64,000 bases of DNA from contig JABTTQ020000016.1 in the NCBI GenBank assembly GCA_016081115.2, positions 412,341-476,340 of the forward strand. The letters run 5' to 3'. Under the pieces are notes generated by a model, which did not search any database, had not been told where the DNA came from, and saw only the letters and a program-made list of their open reading frames with translations. The position numbers and the translations under genes were made by a program. Source of the DNA: Rehmannia glutinosa. Taxonomy: Eukaryota > Streptophyta > Magnoliopsida > Lamiales > Orobanchaceae. Shown here one piece after another: positions 1 through 12,700 of the stretch (positions are counted from its first letter, which is position 1; every line of letters starts with the position of its first letter).

Positions 1-788
1 TCTCTCTCTCTCTCATTCCTCCATTAACGCAAATAAAGAAAAGCGTGAAGAACTCGAATATTGCGGTTCATGAAAATTACGAGAGAAAAAACAAAACAAA
101 TCGGTGCAATATTACGAGAGAAATAACGAGCAGTGAGTTCGAAAACTAATATGCATCAAAACTCAACTAAATATGCATTATCCGAAAAACTATCTATGCG
201 TAAAAAACTAACATGTAGTACAATATATCAAACTATGCAAGACGTCATAAACTATGCAACAAAATCAACTATGTATTATCTAGAAACTATCTATGCATTG
301 TGGAATAACTAAATATGCGATACATTATGTAACATCCCATGTTTATAATTTCCAAAAGCAACATCCAATTTTCATAACTAAATATACATTATATTGAACC
401 TAATTATGCGGTGTAGTATAACTACATATACAATACGTTATATTCAATTATGTCTTGTTTTCGTAAAACAATGCTAACAAAATAACTAAATATGCATTAT
501 TTGATGTCTAATTATGCAAAAAAGAACCCTAACTATCTTTGTAAAATAAAAATATTTGAAAAAATAGGTTCCTTAAAATCCGCCACAAAATCCTGAGTGT
601 CAATTTCACCATAAAATCATTTGGGACCACTAATTTGAATTACAAAATTACAATCTTACCCTTAAAATCAACGAAAAATAGGAAATAATTAGAAAACTGA
701 ATTAATCACATCCCTTCATTTTTTAAGATCAATGGGTAAGATGAGTCCACACTGTCTCACCTAGGGAGGTGGTCTCATTTGAACTAAT

Positions 789-791
<3 letters not shown>
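1..791 (-). mobile_element. (TA)n-associated element, copy B1 (left part cut off by window start)
   Basis: This stretch is nearly the same as 39700-40506: a (TC)n tract, then AT-rich DNA rich in 'aactaaatatgc'-like phrases, then an end reading GGTGGTCTCATTTGAAC. No coding capacity is visible. The right terminus abuts a (TA)n microsatellite and is shared, inverted, with the left end of the neighbouring element at 827. It is therefore a non-autonomous element of the same superfamily lying in the opposite orientation. Its left end lies outside the window. Micron elements of rice are known to sit in (TA)n microsatellites; assignment to that class is inference. Confidence 0.6.

Positions 792-826
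<35 letters not shown>
792..826. repeat. (TA)n microsatellite
   Basis: About 17 TA units between elements B1 and A1. It is probably the insertion target of both. Confidence 0.95.
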
Positions 827-828
<2 letters not shown>

Positions 829-3460
829 ATTGGTTCAAATGAGACCAATCCTTTAGGTTAGTCCATAAGAACAACTTATGGACTCTTGATTTAAAATTTT
901 GGATGGTGTAGATCGTTTTAGTTCATTTAGGCATATAAGGGTATAATTGTACTTTTATGTTTAATTAGTTATGTTAATTGGGACGGTTATTAGCTATTTT
1001 GAAGGAAACATAATCCTACCTTTTCGATTACCCGATTTTTAGGGAGGAAAAATCATCAACTTCAAGTATTTCTTTCAAAATTGATACTTATTTCCGTCAT
1101 ATTTGTGAACAAATGTCGTTTTATTGTATACTTAGTTCGGTGGAGTTGTATACTTAGTCATGTTTTATTGTATATTTAGTTAAGTGGATTTGTATACTTG
1201 ATTTAGTGAAATCGTATTTTTAGTTATATAAGTAGTTTAGTAAATTTGTATACTTAGTTCTGTGGATTTGTATACTTAGTTCAATGGAATTGTATACTTA
1301 GTTATATAAGTAATTCAAAGTGTAATTGTATACTTAGTTAAATAATTCGTATACTTAGTATTATTTTAATGTATATTTAGTCAATGTAATTGTATACTTA
1401 GTTAAATGTTTATGTATACTTAGTAAAGTTTTAATGTACGGGTAATTTAGTGTAATTATATACTTAGTTAATTATTTATGTATATTTAGTAATGTTTTAA
1501 TGTATAGTTAGTTTAGTGTAGTTGTATACTTTTCATTAATTGTTGCACGATTTTGTTGCCATATTTGAATAAATTGTAGGTTCGAATGGGAAGGGAGAGA
1601 AAGGAAAGGTGAATCGCTTGATTATGGGGACGTGATCAATACAAAATAACGCCCCTAATTTTTAGGAAGCGGTTACTATATTTAATTTCTGGATTTCTAT
1701 TTTACCCTTACATTGTATACTTACTTATGAAATGTTGTATATATTGTAATATATCTTGGCCATTGATTTACTATTTGGATGGTGTAGATTTAGTCTTATG
1801 GACTAACCAGGAGGGTGGTCTCACGGGATCATGTTGAGTGTGAGTTTTGCATGTATTTTAGGGCATATTTATGGCTATAATTGTTTATAAACATGCAATA
1901 ACGTGTATGAAATGGTATATATTCGCTCTTTGTGGAAAAGATATTACGCTTGCTTGTTTTGTAGGAATTTAACGATATTTGGAATGATTTTGTGACAAAT
2001 ACGAGCATTGCTACCTAGAATCATCAAGAATCGGCGATTACACCCAATTGTAAGCCAACTATATGGAGTCTAGAGTCATAGTGATGAGTCGTGTGGCAAA
2101 AGAAGCATGGATTATCAAACAACAAGGAGATTTATCTCGAGGAACATCCAAACGCGTATGGAATTTCAAAGATTTGGCAGGGTTTAGTATTTTGGTCATA
2201 ACTCTCTCTACAAAAATGATATTGAGCTGATTCAAGTGGCTATGGAAAGATAAAGAGAGGGCTACAACTCTTATGAAGACCCCGCAAACAAATTTGGAAG
2301 TTTGAGTGGCGCACGGGTTAGAATGGATGTTTTCTACGGGATGGCGCACGGGTAGCCCGTGCGTGGGCGCACGACCCATGTGCCCTACAGAGACTGGATG
2401 TTTTCTATGAGATGGCGCATGGGTAGCCCGTGCGTGGGCGCACGACCCGTGCGTTCTTGCTTAGAAAACTCCAAAAATGACAACAAATTGACCTAGGCTT
2501 CTAAAAGGGTATAAATACCACTTTTTGGGGCGCACACGTGGGAGGAAAGGTCGGAAAAGACCCAAGAACACAAGAAATAGCTCAACTTCATCAAGGAAGA
2601 ATCAAAGAGAAGAATCGGGTCGAATCGGAGCTTGAGGATTGAAGATAAATCGAGAGATTATCCATTTCCTAAGTTTTCTCATTCTTTTTGTGCTTTAATC
2701 TTTCATTTTAGCTTGTCATGAATATGAACAATTTTTCTATGAGTTGTTTATTTGTAATGAGTAACTAAACATCTTGTGATTTAGGGTTTTGGAAGTAGAT
2801 TAATTGAACTCTTGTTGAATGTTTTAATCTTAGTTGAAGTTATTGTCTTGAAGCCTATTTGAGTACTTTGTTCTTATTCTTGTTTTATCACTTGGCCAAT
2901 GATTTAACTTGTTTGATATATTGATTCATAATTCGAGAGATGAGTTTCAATATTAGATCTTGAGTACTCAATACAAATATTTGCATGAATCGAGAGGTTT
3001 GTGAATATTTGTGAGGACATTTGATCTTTTGCACTTTTGGGGAGTTGAGTACTTCATGTTAAGTAGAGATCTTTAGCATAAGTATTTCAATCTACGTTTT
3101 ATATGCATCTCGAGAGAGAGGATAAAATACCATTGTGATCGTCTTATAGGTGTATCGATAATAACTTTGGCTTTGATTAAATCGGACAACAAGAGGAATA
3201 TTAATTGAAACCATAACCGGGAATCCATTTCATTCTCTTGATAATTCCATTATTTTTAGTATCTTGTGTTTTCGTGGTTAATCTTGTCTTTACTTCCACA
3301 ACAATCATCAAATTTAGATCGTCTAAATAAAAATAAGACTATCTTAGTTCAATACTTAGCGCATAAATTTATTAGTCTCCGTGAATACGACCTTGCTTAC
3401 CCTATTCTATAAACTAAACCGTACACTTGCGGTGAAGCTAAAAATAAGGCGACAGATCCT

Positions 3461-3462
<2 letters not shown>
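827..3462 (+). mobile_element. (TA)n-associated element, copy A1, split by a solo LTR
   Basis: The left end reads GGATTGGTTCAAATGAGACC. The right end is GGTGGTCTCACGGGATC at 1814-1830 and resumes as GATCCTCC at 3455 after the inserted LTR. Both ends then meet (TA)n. The interior at about 1110-1530 is a degenerate tandem array of roughly 20-25 bp units containing TGTATACTTAGTT. No ORF of note is present. It pairs with A2 at 3501-4694, with the same outer ends but an inverted interior. Confidence 0.65.
1832..3454 (+). mobile_element. Solo LTR, Ty3/gypsy Tat-like
   Basis: A 1.6 kb unit starts TG and ends CA and is flanked by GATCA (1827-1831) and GATCC (3455-3459), a 5-bp target duplication with one mismatch. 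The 3' end carries a phrase typical of plant Tat-type LTR ends (accgtacacttgcggtgaag). An imperfect 71-bp tandem duplication at about 2325-2455 is rich in CACGGGTAGCCCGTG palindromes. There is no internal domain or second LTR, so it is a solo LTR. The Tat label is inference. Confidence 0.7.

Positions 3463-3500
<38 letters not shown>
3463..3500. repeat. (TA)n microsatellite
   Basis: About 19 TA units between elements A1 and A2. Confidence 0.95.
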
Positions 3501-3503
<3 letters not shown>

Positions 3504-4691
3504 ATTGGTTCAAATGAGACCAACCCCTTCACAAAGTTAGTCCATAAGACCGCATATAGACCCTTGATTTAATTTTTTAATGGTGTAGATCTCTTTAGTT
3601 ATTTTTGGGTTATAAGGGTATGATTGTATTTTCATATTTTTCAGTTTTTAAGTAACTCACGTTAATTGCTATTTCTTAGGAAAACAGAATCATTCTTTTA
3701 TCGTTTCGATTTTTAGGAGAAAAATCATAGATTTCAATCGTGTCTTTTCAAAAGCGATTCCTTTTGAACAGGTGTGACCGACTTTAACTATACAATTACA
3801 CTATACTAACTATACGTTAAAACATTATTAAGTATATATAACCAATTAACTAAGTATACAATTACACTAAACTACATGTACATTAAAATATTACGAGTAT
3901 ACGAAACATTTAACTAAGTATACAATTACATTGAACTAACTATACATTAAAATATTACTAAGTATACGAAACATTTAACTAAGTATACAATTACACTTTG
4001 AACTAAATACACAATTCCTTTGAATTACTTATATAACTAAGTATACAATTCAATGAACTAAGTATACAAATCCACGTAACTAAGTATACAAGATTCACTA
4101 AACTACTTACTAAACTACTTATATAACTAAAAATACGATTCCACCTTTGAACCATGTATACAAATCCATTTGAACTAAATATACAATAAAACATGACTAA
4201 GTATACAAGTCCATTTGAACTAAGTATACAATAAACATTGTTCACAAATATGGCGGAAAGAAGTATCAATTTTGAAAGCCGTTGTATAACTCTTTCCATT
4301 CAAATGGATGATAACTCCTTGCAAATTGTTAGATATCCGCGCGTTTAATTTTTGTGGATCAATTGGAGGCCGATTTTTAGTGATAATGGTGATTACGAGA
4401 GGTTTTGATAATGGCGATGCAATGGTGGCGTTGAGAAGGAGACGTATATTTGATTGTTTATGGTGAATGGCGTGATTTATGGGGGCGTGATCAATAACGA
4501 GATCACATCCCTATAATGTAGGAGGAGGTTACCATGTATGGTTTTGTGGATTCCAATTTTACCCTTTCTATTGTATAGTTACTTTCAAAACTTGTATAGA
4601 TCAGAACGTATCTTGACCATTGATTTACTATTTGGATGGTTTAGATTTAGTCTTATGGGCTAACCTAGGAGGTGGTCTCACAAGATCCTAT

Positions 4692-4694
<3 letters not shown>
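3501..4694 (+). mobile_element. (TA)n-associated element, copy A2
   Basis: It begins GGGATTGGTTCAAATGAGAC and ends GGTCTCACAAGATCCTATCC, with (TA)n on both sides. Flanking arms match A1: TTAGTCCATAAGACC near the left end and TAGTCTTATGGGCTAACC near the right. The interior (about 3770-4290) is a degenerate tandem array of AACTAAGTATACAATTACAC units, the reverse complement of the A1 array. No coding capacity is seen. Confidence 0.65.

Positions 4695-4730
<36 letters not shown>
4695..4730. repeat. (TA)n microsatellite
   Basis: A TA run at the right border of element A2. From 4731 to 5249 I see only AT-rich DNA. Confidence 0.9.
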
Positions 4731-4732
<2 letters not shown>

Positions 4733-5249
4733 TTGATAGACGTGCAAATGAAATAAAAATTTAAAAGAATAGTTCGGTCACGTGAAGGGGTGTAGCTTGA
4801 TCAATTGTATAAATACTTTGAATTATAATATGAAAATTAATTGATATAAGTAAGTTTTAAATTTGGACAATTGATATAATTAATTGAGTATACAACTATA
4901 TAAATAAATATTAGATACAAAAATATCTAATCATCAAGAATATATATCCCTGACTCTTTTGGGACAAAAATAAATAAAATTAAACTTACATGTATTTTTT
5001 TTAAGAGATTATCAAAGATATACTGAACCATTATTAATTTCTGCCCAAAAGAGTTGAATTTTGTTTACATTAATAATCAATATGTTTTTCATGCTCAATA
5101 TGTTTTGTGTAATTATTATATAATATTACTATTTTATATCACGATCTCAAAATTATCCTTTCTACTTAACAACAAATATACAGATAAATTTGGAGTGCTC
5201 AAAATAAATTTGAAATTCATGACATAAGGATAATGTTTTTCAAGTATTA

Positions 5250-5822
5250 GAGCATCTCCAATATGACTGTAAATTTGTGGATTCCACTTGGATTCCACTA
5301 GTTTAGTGGAGAAATCTTCTCCAGACTGCTCATGCTGCTATTATTTTTTTTTCTTTTTTCAAAATTTTTGGACATTTTTGTTTATTTCAATTGTTTTTTT
5401 CCGTTTTCTCTATTATTTCTTATTTTTTAAGGATCAGTCTTCCTTTGTTATTAGTAATAGTAAATTAATAAATTATATTATATTGTTAATTATTATATTA
5501 TGTTCAATTTCACATATATAACAAATTTAAAAATAATTTACTTATAAAAAGTGCTTAAAATAAGAACAATTTTATTTATTTATATTAAATACAAATAAAT
5601 ATTAGACATCAATACAAAAAATATATAAATATACATGCTTAAATAGTAAATTGATAATATATTAATTCAAAATAACAAAGAATAAAAATAGAATATTCCA
5701 ATTTAGAGTGAAATATAGAATTGATTGTTGGAGTTGAATATTGGGAGTTTCTCTAAATTTTCCACTATTTAGCTCACACACACACACACAAAAAAAAAAA
5801 AAGTGAACCATTGGAGATGCTC
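5250..5822. mobile_element. PIF/Harbinger-type MITE
   Basis: Terminal inverted repeats GAGCATCTCCAA and TTGGAGATGCTC are flanked by TTA (5247-5249 and 5823-5825). The 3-bp TTA duplication and short inverted ends are typical of PIF/Harbinger MITEs. The 573-bp interior is AT-rich, has a short CA/poly(A) tract near 5776-5802 and no coding domain. Confidence 0.75.
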
Positions 5823-7120
5823 TTAAAACGGTTCGAGGAAGTGTTAGGCGCGATTGGATAAGAAACAAAATTCATTTTCGTTCTGTTTAGAGAAATTTTT
5901 ACACCAAACATATGATTGTTTATGAAAATTTTGAGAAAATATACTATTCTCTCACTTTTACTTTTTCTTATTTTTTCTATCACCAATCACATTTACACAT
6001 TTTTTCACAAAAAACTAATTATTATTACACATTCTCCCACAAATTTCACTATTCATTCACTCACACATTTCTAACTACCAATCATTATTTTACTATTCTT
6101 AAATCAAATCAACTTTCATCATTACTTTTCCATCTCACATCCAATCAAATCTCAAAATTCATCTTTTTTCTTCTAAAATATTTTTTACCACTATTCTCTA
6201 GCAAAATGAAAATTTTCAAAATGAAAGTATATCCAATCGCACCCTTACATTTTTAGTTAGGAGATGAATGGGGCACATCATTCGATTGTGGGAGGCAAAG
6301 TGTATTCAATCCTAAATTTATGGGATGAGATTTTTTGTTTCACTTTCTCGCTCCACAACCTATTCCTTATATTGGATACGCATTACACAATTGTGACATC
6401 ATCGTATATACATGTCATTTATCCGATCAATGGGAAGAGAGTTGAACAAGGAAGTGGAATATGCAATTTCAATTCAAATTTTAGTTAGTTGACTAAACAT
6501 AATTCCCGATAAATTGAGGTGGAGGTTTGACTTAAAAAAAGGAAAGAAAAAAAAAGAAGAAGAATTAGCTTTGTACGATCGGTAGTGCGCCTTTGTCTTG
6601 ATTCTACGAGCCCAAATTAACAAATCGATGTTAGTTGTTGGACGGATTACTAATTATTGTGACCACAACAAGTTGTTAGGAGTGTTGGTAGGATTGTCCC
6701 GACTAACATCTTCGCGCTCAAATCAAATTCAAAGATGCCAAGAATATATGGAATGCACCAGGACAAGAATGAAGTACATGCATTTCGTAAATTATGGCTT
6801 TGTGGTAATTGAGTTCGATTAGCTCGATAGCTAAGTTCTTTGGGAAGAAAACATAAGCTTTTTGAGGTTTTTTGGAACTCCACCTTTACCTTAATTTTTT
6901 CCGAGAAATGATAGATATATTATAAAAACTCAACAAGGAGACGAATACTGATGTTTGGGGTCAATCGACCCAGTACCAACTTGGCTACATCCTAGCCAAA
7001 ACGGAATTGGAAAACCCGAGTTCAAACCAAAAACGCCCAACATGACCATAACCAAACAAAAAGTTCACTTCCTAACATCAATAAGAGAAATTACAACAAT
7101 AAAAAATGTGGCAGAAGAAT
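5823..7120. other. Intergenic, no gene recognised
   Basis: AT-rich DNA with short chance ORFs only. The first part has ACA/TTT-rich low-complexity sequence. I see no domain, RNA gene or clear terminal repeat. Confidence 0.6.
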
Positions 7121-7129
7121 AAAATATCA

Positions 7130-8935
7130 TAGAAGATTGTGTCTAATCCTCTTCCAACAGGTAAATGAGCTTCCAAATGATGAAAAACTATCTCTTCTTC
7201 AACCGCCACAATGATATCCTTCAGAGCCATTGAATCAGCCAGAAGTTGAGCATTTCTATTGCCACAAGGTTAGCCTCCACTGAATTAGATAGATCGTCCC
7301 TAGACTCTGACCAAGTTTTAATCACCTTACCCTTAGCTCCCACCATGCTGCCTCCAATCTCCCATGACCCAGATCAAGAAAAAAAGCACTGACCTTAACA
7401 AGCACAAGTCCTACTTCTAACTCATCCATCCTAGAATCATTTTGGAGTCCACAGCTTGAAGATTGTACTCCATTGCTTGTACAAAGTGCACCATTTGCAG
7501 AACTAAATTCTTGCCATTCATTCATTGCACCATTTACCATGTCAATTTTCTTCACCAGCTTTTCTTGAAATACATAAGAGTTTCTTGTTTTCCAGAACCA
7601 CCACAACATATAGACAGTTAATTGCACTCTATGATTATTGATGTTCCCCTTTTTCAACGTTACAAAGGTTATGCCACCACCAAAAGAAATCCCCAAAGTA
7701 TCATTGTCCATTCCATCACACCAAACATGGGCAAGTTTCCATAAAATTTGAGCTTTTGTGCATTTGAAAAACAGTGCTCAATAGACTTTCCTATCACCAC
7801 ACAAAAAGGACAAATAAGCTCCAAGCCACTCCCTCTCTAGCCAGTTTATCTAAAATGTCTAAGCTTGATTTTAACTTTAATTCTCCAAGTGAATTGCCAC
7901 ATTTTCTTGATAGAGTGAAAATTAGAGTTGGACTCTGGGGCATCCACTCTAGCTGTTCTGCACTTTTTCAGCAGTTTATAGGCTGATTTCACTGAGTACT
8001 GACCATTTTTCTCCAAATGTCAAACCAATTTGTCATTTTCCTCCACCTGATTAATAGGAATGCTAGTGTCTAGATTCCACTTTCTATCCCCAACCTCCAT
8101 AAGCTCCCATACCCAGATTTGACGAGGTTGAAAGCGAGTATGAAGATTTGGAATGAAGTTTGAAAACCTAAGGCCTTGTTTGTTTATGTTTCAAGGCCCC
8201 ATTTTCAATTTCCAACTATTCATAGAAATGGAATCATGTTTGTTTAAAATTTCCAATGAAAATCATCATTTCTAATTTCCATTTTTCACACAAAACATCA
8301 TCTCAAACCTACAATTTCAATTCTCAACTCTATACACTACCCTACACCACTTATCAATCACTATTCTTATTTTTAATCCAATTATATATGTGGGACCCTC
8401 CATTACCAACTTTATCTATTTAAAATACTACTATATATATATATCTAATGGGACCCACTAGCCTACACAATCTTACAAATATAATATTATATATTCAATT
8501 AAAATATTCAACCACTATCAACTTTTCAAATTATTATATACATAAAATACTATTTCAAAACTACTTAACCAAACATAATCTCATTTCCAAACCTACATAA
8601 AACTCATTTTCATTCACTCATCCAAACATAATTCCGGTTTTCACACGAAAACCAATAAATTTCGAAAATTCATTTTCCAACACTAAACTAGAAATAACCC
8701 ATTGGAAACATAACCATACAAGGCCTAAGGATCCAAGGGGATTCCCAGATTTTAATGGACTTGCCATCCATCACTTTAAATCTCAGGCCTTTTTTGATAA
8801 CATATCTAGCACTCAACCAACTTTTCCAAAACCAAGAATCAGAATATTTTGGAGAGACATACATCAAAAGGAATCTAGCACTCAACCAACTTCACCTTAA
8901 TTGGTAGATTGGATTTATTTTCAAAAGGAATATGG
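7130..8935 (-). pseudogene. LINE relic: end of reverse transcriptase ORF, zf-RVT and RNase H-like tail
   Basis: Read on the minus strand, the upstream part (8731-8885) gives SWFWKSWLSARYVIKKGLRF followed by a KSIKIWESPWI-type phrase, the usual sequence after the reverse transcriptase of plant L1-type LINEs. The stretch below 8166 gives a YSVKSAYKLL-type zf-RVT region. 7322-7711 gives WWFWKTRNSYVF, and 7130-7330 a NRNAQLLADS-like RNase H remnant. Frames are broken by stops and indels, and the 5' two-thirds of the element is missing. A 550-bp MITE (8174-8723) splits it. It is a dead 5'-truncated copy. Confidence 0.75.
8174..8723. mobile_element. hAT-type MITE inside the LINE relic
   Basis: It has inverted ends CCTTGTTTGTTTATGTTT and, at the right end read in reverse, CCTTGTATGGTTATGTTT. 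It is flanked by a perfect 7-bp direct repeat CCTAAGG (8167-8173 and 8724-8730). Removing it rejoins the LINE reading. The ends resemble hAT MITEs; the 7-bp rather than 8-bp duplication leaves the superfamily uncertain. It has no coding capacity. Confidence 0.7.
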
Positions 8936-9711
8936 CATAATATTTGTGTTGGTTGAGATTGCAAAGGTAAGAAGCGAAAGAAAATGAAGAAGACAACGAG
9001 CTAGGTTCTAATGTGAAAATTGGGATTGATCATGAATAACAAAAAAATTGTTCTTTTTTATCCACCCGACGAAGTCATATAATTCAAATTGATGGTAAAA
9101 TTAAGATTTGATTTTGTAATGGTTTGATTTGTGTATTTTTTGATAACTCTACTATTGTTTTGTTGAATCCAACGACTAGAAAATAAAAAAAACTTTATAT
9201 TTTCTTATAGTATCTATACAATCAATTATGATTAATAAAACAATTTAAAAAAAATTATGACAAACTAATACTATTCAAAGGTATTACTAATACTTCTAAG
9301 ATGAAAAACTAGAGCTGTCAAAACGAGCTAAACCCGTCGTGCCATCCGCCCGGCCAAAGGTAGGCACACACATATCATATGGGATAATATAAAATACACG
9401 AGTAAAGTTTTTTGAAATACAATATACATCTATGTACATAAATGGGCAAGTCGGCAGCACACACACACACATTATGTTTTCTTTTTCTTTTTCTGATCTT
9501 TTTTTTAGCTTTGGTGGTCAAAAGTGAGGCTCAGAGCTCATCGTACAAAGCATGGAAAGCAAACAAAACGTATTGAAGACGCCAAATAAAATATAAAATA
9601 TCATCAATACAGCCAAAACTGCAAATAGACTCAAATTGAGGAAGAACCCGAGACGGACTCAAAAGGAATTTTCAAAGGTTTCGACGAGAGTTTTTGAGTG
9701 ATAATTATAAT
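8936..9711. other. Upstream region of the OEP16 gene
   Basis: AT-rich sequence with a partial hAT-like end (TAGAGCTGTCAAAACGAGC near 9310), a short (AC)n tract near 9460 and a pyrimidine-rich stretch just after it. The promoter and 5' UTR of the OEP16 gene should lie here. I see no clear TATA box. Confidence 0.4.
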
Positions 9712-12700
9712 ATGCCTCACTTGATTGTGGATTTGGGTCACCCATTTCTCAACCTCACCGTTGATGGGTTCTTGAAGATTGGCACTGTAAGATAAAACCC
9801 ATTTCCTCTGTGTGTTTAAATTGTAATGGGGTAATTTTGGTTCTGATCTATTGTTAGTGTTGAATTTGTTTATTTGGTTTGTTTATGGTATTTTATTTGT
9901 TTTAATGTGGGATATTCAGGTGGCGGCTGCGAAAGTAGTTGCAGAGGATACATATGATGTGGTTAAACGAGGTTTGCCCTTTTCATTTCCATGTTGAAAT
10001 TCTCAGCATTGTTTGTGTAAATGCTAAATATGTTGTAATTTGATTATTTGGTGTTTTTTTGAGAAGTATAATTGGATTTCTTAAGATGCTTAGCAAACTG
10101 CATTAGTTATTATCTGTACCTGTTGGAATGTATTTAGTAGGATGAAGCCCCTGTTACTAGGTGTAAAGCTGTAGTTGTTGGCTAAGAGCATCCACAGTGG
10201 GATCAAGGGTGGAGCCAGGAAAAAATCGGGGTGGGCCGATAAACGAAAGTGGGGTGGGACGGATAGAAAATTTAAAGAAAATCATATAAATTATAATTAA
10301 AATATATTTTTTTAAAAATGCAGGGGCCAGGGCACAGGTTGGCCCCACCTGCCTATGCCCTTGAGTGGGATGGTTCAAGTTCAAGTTTTGGAGCTTGAAC
10401 TTGATTGTTGCTGTTGTGGAAGATTCAATAGTTGCAAGTTCAACTTTTGGGTTCAATATATTGAACCTGGTTCAACATTATTTCGTGTTCGATAAATTTG
10501 ATAGTGGGACCAATTTTGAACCTTAAACTTGAACTTAACATTGTTATAGTGGGAGAGAGTTTAGTTCAAGTTGATGTGGCACTGTGGGTACGGGATCCAC
10601 AAAAATAACATGAACTTGCAACAACCATTGTTGATCTCTAAGGTGCAACTTTATTTCTTCATGCATTTAGCTGCGCAGAGCCCCTTGCTATGCGTTTACG
10701 CCCGTACTATGGCCATTGTAGGTAACTGGTCTTGTGTCCCGTAATCGCCACATGTCGAGTTGTCAGTACGAGACTAGTTATGTTCTCCCATTAATTTTAC
10801 CCTGCTGACGGTATATACCGACATTCAAAATTTTAGCATCAACCAAGTAATTCCTATGAGGTCTATAGGCCATTAGATTAGATTCACCCGCAGTCATTGG
10901 ATTATGTACGGTCCAATTATGATTTATACGGACGCCCTGGATTATGACATAATTCAATGGTTGTTGTGGAATTAGGTCCAATGGACCAAACCTTCCTAAG
11001 AAAATCCTTGATTATGTCATACTTCCTCCGTCATTCTTTTGTGTGTAGTTTGAATCGGTATAAAGTTTTAAATGTGAAATGCAAGAGTGAGATTTTGGTG
11101 TTTTTACATTACACCCTACCAAAGTGAGTGAAAGTAATAATGGAACTGAATTTGGCCGAACGTATGTCAATCATGGCGAATATATTTCATTTGCCATGTG
11201 ATAGAGGCATTTCGGGTAAATTTCTCATTTTAGAAAGAGCCTTATTTTAGAATGCCGTAAAGAGGAAATAGAAGCAATATACTTTGCACAAAGGGGTTAT
11301 GTAATATGAAAATCCAAACAGAGATCATTGCAATATTATGTAGACCACATCAATGACAAGATGATTAATTTGTCAATGATTCATATAGTTAAACCATGAA
11401 GAATGTCACTCTATACTCCGAAAATGGATGAGTCCCCTAAGAGTCTCTAACAAGCATGGTTTTGAGACTGATTTATACGAGTCATCACATGAACAGAACA
11501 GGATTATCTGAAAGTTTGATGAGTTTGGCCTGCCTCAAACGACTATTTTTAAGAAAATAAATGATTACCTTTTATGGACCTCGAATTCCTTGTCTAAATC
11601 TTTTTATTCTAATATTATTGTTTTGGGTTCGATTAAGTTTGTAAGGCTGGATAAGGAAAAGAGAGATGTAATGAAATGAATAGGATGTGGCAAAAACATA
11701 TATGAACTTCAATAACAATTTTCAGGAGGGCCAACTTTTTGACAGATTCTTGACATCAAAATGTCTATTTTTCTCAATTTTCGTTCATGTACATTGAATT
11801 TTAAGTATTCTGTATTTTTCTTTGGTTTGCCAATTTTTGACACAATGCTAGTCGTAAATTGCAGGGAGTGTTTCAAGCTACAACTTTGAGAAATCGGTGA
11901 GAGCTTTATTTAATAAATTGTTTACATTCATTATCAACAACACCTTACCCCACTATGTGGGGTCGGTGGTGTGAAGTTTATAGTGTCAATTAATTGTCTA
12001 AAATTAGTTAACACTACAAATTCACACAAAAAGCAAAGTGGTAAAGTTTTATGCCGGGTGCCCTTCCTGACGCAACCTTTATACGAAGGAGAAATGAGAT
12101 GAAATTCCAAAACCTTCGTCATCATAGGGTTTCCACTTTCATGGAAAATACGATGAGTTGAGAAGTTCTCTAGTCATATCCCATTACACGATTGTTTCCA
12201 TTCATTTACTAATATACGATCCTCAGTATGGGTATGATTTTTTAGTGTTACCTAAGTGCATATAAGAAATTACTTTCAACAGAACATTTGAAGCATTCAT
12301 CAAGAAACACATCCTGAAGCTAAGGATTAAGACTATCTCTTTATGAAATGTCTTTTTAGTGTTATCATTTATTTTTGGGTTGGTGATCCCCTTTTTGCTT
12401 TTGTTCCATGATACAATAAAATCATCTTAGTTTTATGTATGTGTGTGGTCGTCTCAGCATATCCGAATTTTGGTGATCCGTCTTTCAATTTATGGCCATC
12501 ACTAACGAGGAAAAGACTGATCAAGAGGCACAGACGACGTTCTTAGTTTTGTTAGATTTAAGCTTTTGATTCCTCGAACCTAATGCTGTTCTTTGGTATT
12601 TAGAGCCGCGTTGATTTGGCTACGAATCTAACAAATTTTTGCTACTGCAGCTAAAGAAGATGTGTAAAGAAGGTGCATATTGGGGTGAGTGATACTTCAA

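Noticed and set aside
5912..6256. 114-residue ORF rich in Phe, Ser and His
   Set aside because: Low-complexity ACA/TTT-rich sequence, no start context, no domain; a chance ORF.
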